Positions 50,346 to 60,148 of a stretch of 64,000 nt of DNA are shown here, one piece after another. The DNA is from an uncultured Pelagibacteraceae bacterium (GTDB lineage: Bacteria; Pseudomonadota; Alphaproteobacteria; Pelagibacterales; Pelagibacteraceae), in NCBI GenBank assembly GCA_902518165.1, contig CABYFB010000004.1, positions 80,773 to 144,772 on the forward strand, written 5' to 3'. A program made the position numbers and the translations under genes. Each line of letters begins with the position of its first letter. Within the stretch, counting starts at the first letter, position 1. Under the pieces are notes generated by a model that saw only the letters and a program-made list of their open reading frames with translations, was not told the origin of the DNA and did not search any database.

Positions 50346-51350
50346 TTATGGAAGCCAACTTTTCCATTTATCTGGATTATTGTCTAACCACTCATTAACA
50401 ACTTCTTTAACATCTCTTCCATTTTGATCAACTTCAACTAACATTTTAGCTTGGTCGATATTTTGTAAAGACATTTTTTCAAAGAACTTCTTAGCATCAG
50501 CATGTTCAGCGCTAGCAAAAGTAGCTGGGTTTCCATAGTTCATAGTGTAATCTTTAGCCCAACCAGTTGCTGGCCATGCAGCAGTTCCACAATCTTTCCA
50601 GTTATTTGCTTCAGTGAAGCTGTCACAAACTTTGTGATCTGGAAGTTGTACACCAACCATATCATAAGCACCAAAAAACCAATGTGGCGACCATAGATAA
50701 AGTAGGAATGGTTCTTTTCGCATGTAAGCAGCTTTTGCTTCTGCGATAGCAGCGGCCTCTGTTCCAAGTTCATCAGCTTGGAAGTCTATTCCTAAAAGAT
50801 CAAGTCTTTTTTGGTCATGACAGTTCCAACCTGCAACCGGACATCCAATAAGTCTACCTCTATTACCACTTTCAATTGTTGCAAATTTTGCTTTGTGTTT
50901 ATTTAAGTCTTTCCAAGTTTTAATACCTAGTTCTTCAGCAGCGTATCTTGGTATCCAGTAGTCTGACATACCGATTATTCCTGCTGTTCCAAGTAAGTCT
51001 ACACTTCCATCACCACTATATGTGCCAACGACTTTACCCTCGTATATTAAGTCCTCATTTAACATAACAGTGTCAGCTTCAGCGTAACTTGGCCAACTTT
51101 CGCAAGCGAAGTCTAGCTCACCTGCAGCGATTGCTTCCCATAAACCAGTTCCTGAAGGAAATACAGTTTGTTTAATTTTGTATCCCATTTCTCTTTCAAG
51201 AATTGCTACGGCAACTTCGCAAGTAATTATCCCACCAGTCCAATCTGCTATAGCTGCATGAAGTCTTTTGGCTGCATTGGCTTGACCAAAGCTTCCAATT
51301 AACAGAGCTACAGAAAGAATTAGTGCTGATATCTTTTTTGATAACTTCAT
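50346..51350 (-). CDS. proX: Glycine betaine/choline-type ABC substrate-binding protein (ProX/OpuAC)
   Basis: The 334-residue protein has a signal peptide ending at ANA (about residue 27) and an OpuAC fold. ADWTGGIITCEVAVAILERE, GELDFACESWPSYAE and the aromatic-rich YLWSPHWFFGAYD supply Trp and Tyr for a quaternary-ammonium cage. Two Cys pairs may form disulfides. It is the last gene of the minus-strand pair proW-proX, separated from proW by 86 bases holding two inverted repeats. Ligands could be glycine betaine, carnitine or gamma-butyrobetaine. Confidence 0.9.
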   Translation of the reverse strand: MKLSKKISALILSVALLIGSFGQANAAKRLHAAIADWTGGIITCEVAVAILEREMGYKIKQTVFPSGTGLWEAIAAGELDFACESWPSYAEADTVMLNEDLIYEGKVVGTYSGDGSVDLLGTAGIIGMSDYWIPRYAAEELGIKTWKDLNKHKAKFATIESGNRGRLIGCPVAGWNCHDQKRLDLLGIDFQADELGTEAAAIAEAKAAYMRKEPFLLYLWSPHWFFGAYDMVGVQLPDHKVCDSFTEANNWKDCGTAAWPATGWAKDYTMNYGNPATFASAEHADAKKFFEKMSLQNIDQAKMLVEVDQNGRDVKEVVNEWLDNNPDKWKSWLP

Positions 51351-51380
51351 TTATTTCCTCTCTTTTTAATTAATTAAAAA

Positions 51381-51401
51381 TACATTTTAGATCAAAATGT
51401 A
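51381..51401. repeat. Inverted repeat in the proW-proX gap
   Basis: TACATTTT (51381-51388) and AAAATGTA (51394-51401) are 8-bp inverted repeats separated by five bases. They lie between proW and proX on the minus-strand transcript, about 30 bases before the proX start. As RNA the stem is weak (mostly A-U), so a DNA operator for a separate proX promoter is equally possible. Confidence 0.4.
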
Positions 51402-51418
51402 TAAGTATGTAAACCACG

Positions 51419-51434
51419 CAAATAGTACTATTTG
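51419..51434. repeat. 16-bp perfect palindrome two bases after the proW stop
   Basis: CAAATAGTACTATTTG is a perfect 16-bp palindrome lying two bases beyond the proW stop codon. In RNA it can form a six-base-pair stem with a GUAC tetraloop; in DNA it is a good dimer-binding site. Such elements between permease and binding-protein genes often set different expression levels. No T-run follows, so it is not an ordinary terminator. Confidence 0.45.
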
Positions 51435-51436
51435 TC

Positions 51437-53557
51437 TTAACTTATTAAGCCTAAAGCCTCTCTTTGTTTCTTAGTCCACGCAAGTGTAATTCTATCAATA
51501 ATAATAGCTAACAATACAATTCCAATACCAGCTGCCAATCCTCTTCCAGTGTCGGATCTCGCAAGACCATTAAATACCTCTAAACCCAAGCCCTTACCAC
51601 CAATAAGCGGTGTAACTATTTGCATAGCGAAAGCCATAATTACAGTCTGATTAAATCCGATAACTAAACTTGGAATAGCTAATGGGAATTTAACTTTATT
51701 TAATGTTTGAATAAGTGTTCCACCAAATGATCTCGATACTTCAGAGTAAGTACCAGAAACCTGTGTTAAACCTAGTGATGTTAATCGAATTATTGGTGGA
51801 ATTGAATATATTACTGTAGCAATGACAGCTGACACTGTTCCACCACCAAAAAACATTAAAACAGGAATTAAATAACAGAAATAAGGAAGTGTTTGCATTG
51901 CATCCAACACTACGTTCTGAATATTTCTAAATCTTTCATTGTAAGATGCAATTATTCCAAGAGGAACTCCTATAACAAAACACAGCACAACAGAAACAAG
52001 CACTGAAGATAAAGTTATCATTGATTGAGTCCATATTCCACATGCACCAATAAATAGAAGAAGAACTGCAGTAATTATTGCAAATCTTATTCCAACAGTT
52101 ACATAACCTAAAGCTGAAAATACTGCTAATGTATACCACCAAGGTATTTGAGTTAGAAAAACATCTAAAGGTCTTAACAAATTTAAATAAACAAAAGCTC
52201 TTAAACCTTTTGCAAAAGAAATAAATCCAGGATTTACAGTCAAGCTTTCCACTGCGTTACTAATTGGTTGTCTTATTGATAATTTCCATTCCTTTGGAAA
52301 TGTTCCTATTTCTAAAAAGTAATTATCTATAAATGCAATTAGAAATAAAACTAGAAAATAAGGAATAACATAATATCTTTTGCTAATGAATTCTCCGATG
52401 TTTTCTCCCGTAGATTTATTAAAAATTGAAACTAAGACTCTAATTACTGTTGCTATAGCAGATGTAACTATTTGACATATGATTTTTAAAATCTTATTTC
52501 CAAAACTTAATGGAGTTTCTAAAATTTTTGCGATTTGATATTTTTCCCAACTTTGAGGAAGTAAATAAAATCTTTGAACATCTGAAGGAAGTCTTTCTTT
52601 ATCTTTACTAAACGCTAAACTAAATCTATCAAACATTATCGCCATGAATAAAATACATAGCCCACCTTCCATTGCCCAGCCAACATCCAATCTTCTTATT
52701 GCTTGCCAAACTTGACCGCCAATACCTTCAGCACCTATAAAACATGCAAGAACAACTAATGCCAATGCCATCATTATTACTTGGTTAATACCCATCATTA
52801 TACTTGGTAAAGATAATGGAATTTTAATTTTAAATAACAACTGAAGTTTACTTGAACCAAAGGAAGTGGCAGACTCTATAGTTTGAGCTGGCACTTGTCT
52901 TATGCCAGTATTCGTCAATCTTATTATTGGAGGCATCGCATATATCATGGTAGCCAATATTGCTGGCGCACCTCCTATCCCAAAAAAAAATAATGCTGGG
53001 AACAAATATACAAATGCTGGCATGACTTGCATAGTGTCTAAGACCGGCTTCATGAAATTTTCAAATCTATTACTTTGTGAACACAAGACACCCAGTATAA
53101 ATCCAAAAAATACACATAATAAAACTGATAAACCCATCAATGCTACTGTTTGCAAAGATGGTTCCCACATTCCTGTTGCTCCCCAAAAATAAACTACAAA
53201 AGATGAGTAAATTCCCAATCGCAAACCACCTGCAATTATGCAGGGTATTATAATTATTGTTGCAATTAAAATCCAAGGAGATTCAAGCAAAAAGTCTTCT
53301 AAAAAATAATAAGTTTCTTTTATATAGCTTGCTATAATTTTAGTGACCCATCTATAATTTTTTTTTAAATAATCTTCTCCGTCATTCACCCAAGCTGTAA
53401 ATGTAAATTTATCAGTGACTTCTTTAGGAAATTTTGAAGGCCCTTCACTTTGAGTAGATAGCCAAAGTGCTACCAAAAAAACAACTCCAATAATTACATA
53501 AGTTATTATGTTTTTTGATTGATTTGATTTATCTATTAAATCAGTTCTAGTAGCCAT
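51437..53557 (-). CDS. proW: Double-length glycine betaine/proline-type ABC permease (ProW tandem fusion)
   Basis: The 706-residue protein contains two BPD_transp_1 permease domains in one chain, at about 130-300 and 530-690, joined by further helices. Each has its ATPase-contact loop (ESATSFGSSKLQLLFKIKIP and EVSRSFGGTLIQTLNKVKFP) and the matching DTMQVMPAFVYLFPAL / DAMQTLPYFCYLIPVL segments. One polypeptide thus supplies both transmembrane halves. Usual ProW proteins have one such domain and dimerise. The gene is divergent from the ATPase gene and upstream of proX. Confidence 0.9.
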   Translation of the reverse strand: MATRTDLIDKSNQSKNIITYVIIGVVFLVALWLSTQSEGPSKFPKEVTDKFTFTAWVNDGEDYLKKNYRWVTKIIASYIKETYYFLEDFLLESPWILIATIIIIPCIIAGGLRLGIYSSFVVYFWGATGMWEPSLQTVALMGLSVLLCVFFGFILGVLCSQSNRFENFMKPVLDTMQVMPAFVYLFPALFFFGIGGAPAILATMIYAMPPIIRLTNTGIRQVPAQTIESATSFGSSKLQLLFKIKIPLSLPSIMMGINQVIMMALALVVLACFIGAEGIGGQVWQAIRRLDVGWAMEGGLCILFMAIMFDRFSLAFSKDKERLPSDVQRFYLLPQSWEKYQIAKILETPLSFGNKILKIICQIVTSAIATVIRVLVSIFNKSTGENIGEFISKRYYVIPYFLVLFLIAFIDNYFLEIGTFPKEWKLSIRQPISNAVESLTVNPGFISFAKGLRAFVYLNLLRPLDVFLTQIPWWYTLAVFSALGYVTVGIRFAIITAVLLLFIGACGIWTQSMITLSSVLVSVVLCFVIGVPLGIIASYNERFRNIQNVVLDAMQTLPYFCYLIPVLMFFGGGTVSAVIATVIYSIPPIIRLTSLGLTQVSGTYSEVSRSFGGTLIQTLNKVKFPLAIPSLVIGFNQTVIMAFAMQIVTPLIGGKGLGLEVFNGLARSDTGRGLAAGIGIVLLAIIIDRITLAWTKKQREALGLIS

Positions 53558-53634
53558 GTTCGCAAGTTAAAATAAATAATTTTACATTTAAAGTAAAATA
53601 TTGTCTATTTTTAGGGTAATATTATTTATTAAAA

Positions 53635-54681
53635 ATGGCTGTAGAACAAAAAATCACTTGTACAAATATATGGAAATTATTTGGACCAGACGAAAAAAGA
53701 ATTATTAAAAACCTTGATAAAAATTTAAGTATTAAGGAAGTTCAAGAAAAGACCGGACATGTTGTTGCTGTTAAAGATGTCAGTTTCTCAATTCAAAAAG
53801 GTGAAACATTTGTAGTAATGGGATTATCTGGTAGTGGAAAATCAACACTAGTGAGATGTATTTCGAGATTGATTGAACCAACAGCTGGCATTGTGAAAAT
53901 GGATGATGTTGAAGTTACAAAAATGAGCGCAAGTGAATTATTAGAATTAAGAAGAAATAAAATGAGCATGGTTTTCCAACATTTTGGTTTATTTCCTCAT
54001 AGAACAGTCTTAGAAAATATTGGTTATGGATTAGAAGTAAGGGGAACAAAAAAAGATATAAGAACAGAAAAGTCAATGGAAGTTTTAAAAATGGTTGGAT
54101 TAGATGGTTGGCATAATAATTATCCAAGAGAATTATCTGGAGGTATGCAGCAAAGGGTAGGACTTGCAAGAGCGTTAGCTGTGGACCCTGAAATATTAAT
54201 CTTTGATGAACCTTTTTCAGCTTTGGATCCTTTGATTAGAAGAGAAATGCAAGATGAGCTTTTAAAGATCCAAGAAAAGCTTCAAAAAACTATGGTATTT
54301 ATAACTCACGACTTTTTAGAGGCAATTAAAATGGGAGACCACATTGCTATCATGAAAGATGGAGAAGTTTCACAAGTTGGTACACCTGAAGAAATTGTAT
54401 CTAATCCAAAAGATCAATATGTTAAAGATTTTTGTGAAGATGTTCCTAAATATAAAGTATTGAGTGCTGGCAAAGTCATGAGAACAGAATGCTGCAATGA
54501 AACAAAAAATTTATTTGAGAATGGAAAAGATAATATTTTAGATAATTCTAAAATTGAAAATTTAATAGATAGGCTTATTGATAATGATAAAACTTATCCA
54601 GTAGTTTGTAACGAAAGTGGAAAGCTATTAGGTGAAATAGATAGAGTAATAGTCATGAAATCTATGAGATCAAATCAATAA
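53635..54681 (+). CDS. proV: Glycine betaine/proline-type ABC ATPase (ProV)
   Basis: The 348-residue ATPase has Walker A GLSGSGKST near residue 64, QHFGLFPHRTVLENI as Q-loop, the signature LSGGMQQRVGLARAL, Walker B ILIFDEPFSALDP and the H-loop ITHDF. About 45 residues before the core, including RIIKNLDKNLSIKEVQEKTG, are typical of ProV/OpuAA. The C-terminal region after about residue 275 is short and only weakly CBS-like, so ionic-strength sensing through tandem CBS domains is not evident. It is transcribed away from proW-proX across a 77-base gap. Confidence 0.92.
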   Translation: MAVEQKITCTNIWKLFGPDEKRIIKNLDKNLSIKEVQEKTGHVVAVKDVSFSIQKGETFVVMGLSGSGKSTLVRCISRLIEPTAGIVKMDDVEVTKMSASELLELRRNKMSMVFQHFGLFPHRTVLENIGYGLEVRGTKKDIRTEKSMEVLKMVGLDGWHNNYPRELSGGMQQRVGLARALAVDPEILIFDEPFSALDPLIRREMQDELLKIQEKLQKTMVFITHDFLEAIKMGDHIAIMKDGEVSQVGTPEEIVSNPKDQYVKDFCEDVPKYKVLSAGKVMRTECCNETKNLFENGKDNILDNSKIENLIDRLIDNDKTYPVVCNESGKLLGEIDRVIVMKSMRSNQ

Positions 54682-55607
54682 ATTTGCTTATTACCTTCTA
54701 TCGATTTATTCTTAATATTATCTCTCCATATAATAATCATACCAGCAAAAATAATTACTATTACTCCAGGAAATAATTGGCTCCATGGAGCTTCATTAAA
54801 GAAAATCCAACCAAGAATAAAAGATGACGGTATACCAAGATACTCAAATGAAGCTATTTTACTTGCTGAAATTAAACGATAAGAATAAATAAACAATATT
54901 GCTGCTGTACCACCCAAAACTCCGGTCATAGTCATCAAAATAAAATCTTTAAAATTTTTAATTTCAACATGTCCTGTAGTTACAAAAAATAATATTAAAC
55001 CACCAATAACATTAAATATTAATGTGTATAATTGAATTTTAGCAGTTGAATGATTGCCTTGAATGAATTTTAAAATTATGACAGTGAAAGCCCATGCTAT
55101 AGCGGTTAGAATTGGAAAAATTGAGTACAAACTAAAAATTTCACTTGTTGGTTTCATTATCATAACTACACCAACAAAACCAATTATAACTGCTGACCAT
55201 CTATAAATACCAATTTTTTCACTCAATAAAATTATTGATAGTATTACTATAAAGAAAGGCGATGAGAAGGTTAACGTCATAGCTGTCGCAAATTCCAGAT
55301 TTACTACTGAGATAAAAATGAATACATTCATAGAAAGAAAACATATTCCTCTCAAGCAACTCAATATCAAAAACTTATTTCCTAAGTTTTTGAATATTGT
55401 TGAAAATTCATTTGTGAATAAGATCAATAATAACAAAGGTATAATTGCTGCTACATTTCTAAATAAAGTTAATTGAATTATTGAGTATTCATCACCTAAA
55501 AATTTAATAATAACCATGTAAAGATCTATACATAAAATTGCTAAGAGCATTGTAGCAATTGCTAAATATGTTTTTTTTAGATCTGTTTTTTCAGATGAAA
55601 TTTTCAT
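54675..55607 (-). CDS. EamA/DMT-family transporter
   Basis: The 310-residue protein has ten predicted helices in two EamA repeats, with LTFSSPFFIVILSIILLSEKIG, IYRWSAVIIGFVGVVMIMKP and FEYLGIPSSFILGWIFFNEAP typical of the group that also includes the gene at 41590. The two share the pattern IYRWSA/IRRWSA and are probably paralogues. The stop overlaps the converging proV by seven bases. Substrate unknown. Confidence 0.85.
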   Translation of the reverse strand: MKISSEKTDLKKTYLAIATMLLAILCIDLYMVIIKFLGDEYSIIQLTLFRNVAAIIPLLLLILFTNEFSTIFKNLGNKFLILSCLRGICFLSMNVFIFISVVNLEFATAMTLTFSSPFFIVILSIILLSEKIGIYRWSAVIIGFVGVVMIMKPTSEIFSLYSIFPILTAIAWAFTVIILKFIQGNHSTAKIQLYTLIFNVIGGLILFFVTTGHVEIKNFKDFILMTMTGVLGGTAAILFIYSYRLISASKIASFEYLGIPSSFILGWIFFNEAPWSQLFPGVIVIIFAGMIIIWRDNIKNKSIEGNKQIY

Positions 55608-55645
55608 TTAATAATATTGAAATTAGTATAAGTTTTTAAAATATT

Positions 55646-56836
55646 ATGCAAAATTTTAAGCTTAATGAAGAATTTTTATTAAATAATCAGGATTGGACAT
55701 TCCCAACTTTTACAGCTTATGGACCTGGAAGATTTAAAGAAATTGGAAAGTTTTGTAAAAATTTTAAAATAAATAATGCATTGATCGTTACTGATAGTGG
55801 TAGTGTAAATTTACCATTTATAAGTGATTTACAAAATTTACTTAATGATTCAAAAATCAAATCAGATATTTATTCAAATATATCCCCAAATCCTAGAGAT
55901 GATGAAATAGATTCTGGATGTAAAAAATTTCGTGAAGGCAATCATGATGCAATAATTGCAATAGGTGGTGGAAGTGCAATGGATGGAGGAAAAGCAATTT
56001 CTCTCACAGTTGATAGTGGTGTGCCCTTATGGGATTTTGAATTTGAAAAAGAGCCGCCAAAATTAACTATGGAAAATCCTTTTCCAAAAATAATTACTAT
56101 TCCAACTACAGCAGGAACGGGCGCTGAAACAGAAGTTACTGCCATGGTCACTCATCTTGAAAAAGGAATGAAGTTTTGTTTATGGCATCCAGATGCCCGA
56201 CCATGTTTAGCTTTAGTAGATCCAGAGCTAACTTTAAAATTACCACCAAATCTTACTGCTTGGACCGGTATAGATGCAATGATACATGCAATTGAAGGTT
56301 ATAGTGTTCCTATGTTTCATCCACTTTGTGATGGTTCTGCATTAGAAAGTTTAAATTTAATTTCAAAATCACTTTATGCAGCTGTCGAAGAACCTGATAA
56401 TCTTTTAGCGAGAGGAGGAATGATTATTGGATCTTATTTGGGTGGAATAGCTTTCTTAAAAGGTCTAGGTTTAGTTCATGCAATTTCACACATGGTTGGT
56501 GCCGAATATAATACTCATCATGGATTGACTAATGCAATTATACTTCCCGCAGTCATGAAATATAATTTGCCTGGATTAGAAGAAAAAGTAAAAAGAATGT
56601 CTGAGGCTATGCAATTTGAAAACCATTCAATTGAAAGTTTTCAAGACAACTTAAATATAATTCTAGATAGATTAAAAATCCCTAAAGGATTAAATGAATT
56701 AGGAGTGCCAGAAGATTGCCAAGAGAGAATAGCAAAGAAATCAATGTTAGACCAAGCTTATGGACAAAATCCTAAAAAGGCATCATTAGATGAGGTCAAG
56801 ACTTTAGTTTTAGAGAGTATTAGACAAGCAAGATAG
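55646..56836 (+). CDS. Iron-containing alcohol dehydrogenase
   Basis: The 396-residue group III dehydrogenase has the NAD motif IGGGSAMDGGKAI, TIPTTAGTGAETEVT and the metal-binding part: HAIEGYSVPMFHP and LGLVHAISHMVGAEYNTHHG with three His. These enzymes reduce aldehydes or oxidise alcohols with Fe(II). The ligand residues look intact. An amidase gene begins ten bases downstream and the run continues into a DMT transporter and a homocysteine methyltransferase. Substrate unknown. Confidence 0.9.
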   Translation: MQNFKLNEEFLLNNQDWTFPTFTAYGPGRFKEIGKFCKNFKINNALIVTDSGSVNLPFISDLQNLLNDSKIKSDIYSNISPNPRDDEIDSGCKKFREGNHDAIIAIGGGSAMDGGKAISLTVDSGVPLWDFEFEKEPPKLTMENPFPKIITIPTTAGTGAETEVTAMVTHLEKGMKFCLWHPDARPCLALVDPELTLKLPPNLTAWTGIDAMIHAIEGYSVPMFHPLCDGSALESLNLISKSLYAAVEEPDNLLARGGMIIGSYLGGIAFLKGLGLVHAISHMVGAEYNTHHGLTNAIILPAVMKYNLPGLEEKVKRMSEAMQFENHSIESFQDNLNIILDRLKIPKGLNELGVPEDCQERIAKKSMLDQAYGQNPKKASLDEVKTLVLESIRQAR

Positions 56837-56846
56837 GTTTAATTAA

Positions 56847-58259
56847 GTGCTTGAGAATTTTTCTGTCCATCAAATAATTTCAAAAATAAAAAAAAGAGAA
56901 ATTAAAATAGCAGAGGTAGTAAATTTCTATTTAGATAGAATAAAAAAATTCAATCCAAAATTAAATGCTATTATTTCACATATAGATGAAACAAAAATTA
57001 CCGAAGAAGCAAAATTAAAAGATGAAAATTTTAATAGTGATAATGATAAAGATGATATCTATGGTCTTCCAATTGCAGTTAAAGAACTATTTGATATTAA
57101 AAATGAGGTAACATGCTATGGATATAAAGATTTATTAAAAAATATCCCAAAACAGGATTCTTTATTAGTAGATAATTATAAAAAAAACGCAATTTTAATT
57201 GGTAAAACAAATCTCTCTGAATTTGCTGTTGGTTGTCATACTACTAACAGAGTTTATGGAGCCACCTCCAATGTTTATGATTATAGTAAGTCAGCAGGAG
57301 GGTCTTCTGGTGGTGCAGCAGCAGCTGTTGCAGCAAATTTAATTCCTTTTGCAGATGGCACAGATATGATGGGATCTTGTAGAAACCCAGCAGCATTTGC
57401 AAATATTTATGGATTAAGACCAACACCTGGTGCGATTGCAGAAGATAGATTTGAAATTAAAAATTTAAAAGATTTTCCTTTAATATCTACAACTGGATGT
57501 TTTGCTAGGACTCCCAATGACATGGAATTTTTATTTAACTACATAAAAGGGAAGAATGTAAAGGATAAATTATCTTTCGATCTTGAAGATATAAATATTA
57601 AAAAACTTTCAGATTTAAAAATTGGATGGTGCATTGATCTAAACGAACAATATAAGTATGAAGATGGAATCATCGACTTATGTGAAAATATTTTAAAAAA
57701 ATTACAGTCAAATAATTTAAATATTGAAGATTTAAAAACTGAAATTAATTCAGAAGAATTGTGGTATTCTTGGACAATATTAAGAGCCAAATTTTTGTAT
57801 GAAAACTTTTTGTTATATAATTTAAAAAATTTAAATGAATTACCTTCTCAAGCATATTGGGAATATGAAAAAGGGAAAAGCATCAAAACAAACGATGTTT
57901 TAAAAGCAATAGAAATAAGAAATAAATATATGGATAAAATACAAAACCTATTTAAACATTATGATTTTTTAGCATTACCTTCGGCTCAACTATTTCCTTT
58001 TGAAAAGAACCTAAACAATCCAGAATTTATCAATGATAAAAAAACTGACACTTATCATAGATATATGGAAGTCTATACATTATCAAGTTTGCTTGGTTTG
58101 CCAACTATATCTATTCCAGTTGGTTTTAATAATAAAGGGCTACCAATGGGAATGCAGATTATAGCAAATGTTAAAGAAGATAATAAACTAATTAACTTTG
58201 CCAAATCTTATGAAGAAATTTTTAACTTTTCAAAATTTAAACCAGAATTAACGGAATAA
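56847..58259 (+). CDS. Amidase-signature-family hydrolase
   Basis: The 470-residue protein has the Ser-Ser-Lys triad of the amidase signature family: Lys in GLPIAVKELFD, Ser in SAGGSSGGAAAAVAAN and the nucleophile Ser in ADGTDMMGSCRNPAA. The last motif reads GSC instead of the common GSI. The family cleaves amides; GatA is unlikely because gatB and gatC are absent and the C-terminal part is different. The start is GTG 56847. It lies ten bases after the alcohol dehydrogenase and two bases before the DMT transporter. Confidence 0.87.
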   Translation: MLENFSVHQIISKIKKREIKIAEVVNFYLDRIKKFNPKLNAIISHIDETKITEEAKLKDENFNSDNDKDDIYGLPIAVKELFDIKNEVTCYGYKDLLKNIPKQDSLLVDNYKKNAILIGKTNLSEFAVGCHTTNRVYGATSNVYDYSKSAGGSSGGAAAAVAANLIPFADGTDMMGSCRNPAAFANIYGLRPTPGAIAEDRFEIKNLKDFPLISTTGCFARTPNDMEFLFNYIKGKNVKDKLSFDLEDINIKKLSDLKIGWCIDLNEQYKYEDGIIDLCENILKKLQSNNLNIEDLKTEINSEELWYSWTILRAKFLYENFLLYNLKNLNELPSQAYWEYEKGKSIKTNDVLKAIEIRNKYMDKIQNLFKHYDFLALPSAQLFPFEKNLNNPEFINDKKTDTYHRYMEVYTLSSLLGLPTISIPVGFNNKGLPMGMQIIANVKEDNKLINFAKSYEEIFNFSKFKPELTE

Positions 58260-58261
58260 TA

Positions 58262-59164
58262 ATGACCAGACACCCTCATCATTTTAAAATTTCATTTGCA
58301 TTAGCTATTGCTGCTGGTTCATGGGGAATTTATTGGTTACCTCAAAGAATACTAGAAGATGGAGGTTTGACTGGTGGCTGGGGAACAATTTCCCAAATGG
58401 CGGTTGGAATATTAATATTATCACCAGTCGCAATTTGGAGAGTTATAAAAGGAAAGTCTATTGGATTGGAATTTCCTCTGACTGGTTTTTTTGTTGGAAG
58501 TGGATTTGTTTGTTATGCTCTTAGCTTTCTTCTTACTGATGTAGTTAAAGCATTAATCATGTTTTACATGATACCTGTTTGGACAACAATATTTGAAATT
58601 ATATTTTTAAAAAAGAAATTTGGTTGGAAGAGGGTGATCACATTAGGTTTGGCACTAGGAGGTTTATGGATTGTATTTAGTCAAGAGAATATAATTCCGT
58701 TACCTCAAAATGCAGGGGATTGGTTGGCCCTTGCTGGAGGTGCACTATTTGGTGCTGGTTTAATTAGAATGGAAATAATTAAAACCGATGGCGTCTTTCC
58801 AATTATATTCACATTCTTTTTTTATGGAGGTTTAGCCAGTATACCTATTGGGTTATTCTTAGTAGATTATTTAGGACCAGTTCCATCAGTGGAGGTTATC
58901 ATGTCAATGTCCACTTTTTTATTACTTATCTCGATATTTTATTTTATTCCTACAGGAGTAATAATCTTTTGGGCTCCAAGCAAACTAGGAGCCGGCTTAT
59001 CATCTATTTTATTTTTAGCTGAAATAATTGTTGGTGTTGTTAGTGCTAGTATTTTAACAAATGAACCTTTTGGTTGGAGAGAAACAATAGGTAGTATTCT
59101 AATAATTCTTGGTGGTGTAATTGAAGTTGTATATGTTCCAAAGTCAGAGAAGAAATTAGCATAA
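58262..59164 (+). CDS. EamA/DMT-family transporter
   Basis: The 300-residue protein has about ten membrane helices, beginning with AIAAGSWGIYWLPQRILEDG and ending in FGWRETIGSILIILGGVIEV. The two-repeat EamA pattern is clear, but it is only distantly similar to the DMT genes at 19189, 41590 and 54675. The stop overlaps the homocysteine methyltransferase start by one base (TAATG), so it may move a methyl donor or a product of that enzyme or of the amidase. That is inference. Confidence 0.85.
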   Translation: MTRHPHHFKISFALAIAAGSWGIYWLPQRILEDGGLTGGWGTISQMAVGILILSPVAIWRVIKGKSIGLEFPLTGFFVGSGFVCYALSFLLTDVVKALIMFYMIPVWTTIFEIIFLKKKFGWKRVITLGLALGGLWIVFSQENIIPLPQNAGDWLALAGGALFGAGLIRMEIIKTDGVFPIIFTFFFYGGLASIPIGLFLVDYLGPVPSVEVIMSMSTFLLLISIFYFIPTGVIIFWAPSKLGAGLSSILFLAEIIVGVVSASILTNEPFGWRETIGSILIILGGVIEVVYVPKSEKKLA

Positions 59165-60147
59165 TGGATATTAATGAATTATTGAAATCAAAAAAAAAAG
59201 TCTTCTTAGATGGTGGAACAGGCTCAGAAATTCAGAGACTTGGCGGAACTATGGGACCAGCTTTTTCTGGTTTAGCAAATGTTTTCTCACCAGAAATAGT
59301 AATCAAAGTACACGAAAGTCATATAAACGCCGGATGTGATATGATAACAACCAATACTTTTGGAACTGCAAGGCATTGTCTTGAGCCTTCAAATTTAGGA
59401 GATCAGACTATAAAAATTAACATTGATACAGTTAAGTTAGCAAGACAAGCAGTCAAAAATTCTGGAAAAAAAATTAAAATTGCTGGAAGCATGTCAACAT
59501 ATTTAGCTTTGGCTGAAAATGAATTTAGACCTGACACAAAATTTGTACCATCATTTGCAAAAGAAGAAAAAAATTATAAAGAACAAGCAAAGGTATTAAA
59601 AGAAGAGGGAGTCGAAGTGCTTATTCTTGAAATGCTTTTAGATATTGACCACGCTAAAATTTTGCTTAATGCAGCTTTAGAAACAGGTTTACCTGTCTGG
59701 GTTGGATTAAGTTGCTGCATAAGTAAGTTTGATGAAACCGTAGTAGGTAGAAATTTTAGAGCTGAAAAAGAGAGATCTATTATATATGACCCTTTAAAAT
59801 ATCCTGATGAGCCAAAATTCCTTCCTGAAGATAAAATTATAAATTTCGCTAAAATAATTAATTCACTCAAATCTATCGGTGGAGATGTTTATGGCATTAT
59901 GCATAGTTGGTTTATTGATACAAAAGAGGGAATGAAAGTTTTAAAATCAAATTGGAATGGGCCAATTATGTTCTATCCAGAAATTCATAAATTTGACACG
60001 AGTACTATGCAAGCATTAATAACTGAAAATGAAATTGAATTTGTTGATAAGTGTTCTGAGTTAATAGACGATCAGGTAAAAATTATTGGGGGTTGTTGTG
60101 GCGTCACAGATAAACATTTAAAATCCTTGATAACAAGATTTTCTTAA
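59164..60147 (+). CDS. Homocysteine S-methyltransferase-family enzyme, copy 1
   Basis: The 327-residue zinc enzyme has LDGGTGSEIQRLGG at the N-terminus, MITTNTFGTARHCLE and, at the C-terminus, the zinc Cys pair in IIGGCCGVTDKHL, with the third Cys probably in VGLSCCISKFD. The family moves a methyl group from S-methylmethionine, betaine or another donor to homocysteine. The substrate is uncertain, as the betaine-specific enzyme and MmuM share these motifs. A paralogue lies at 61791. It ends the run alcohol dehydrogenase-amidase-DMT-methyltransferase. Confidence 0.87.
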   Translation: MDINELLKSKKKVFLDGGTGSEIQRLGGTMGPAFSGLANVFSPEIVIKVHESHINAGCDMITTNTFGTARHCLEPSNLGDQTIKINIDTVKLARQAVKNSGKKIKIAGSMSTYLALAENEFRPDTKFVPSFAKEEKNYKEQAKVLKEEGVEVLILEMLLDIDHAKILLNAALETGLPVWVGLSCCISKFDETVVGRNFRAEKERSIIYDPLKYPDEPKFLPEDKIINFAKIINSLKSIGGDVYGIMHSWFIDTKEGMKVLKSNWNGPIMFYPEIHKFDTSTMQALITENEIEFVDKCSELIDDQVKIIGGCCGVTDKHLKSLITRFS

Positions 60148-60148
60148 A

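Noticed and set aside
57244..57426. Minus-strand open frame inside the amidase
   Set aside because: It mirrors the Gly/Ser-rich amidase signature and has no start context or family resemblance.
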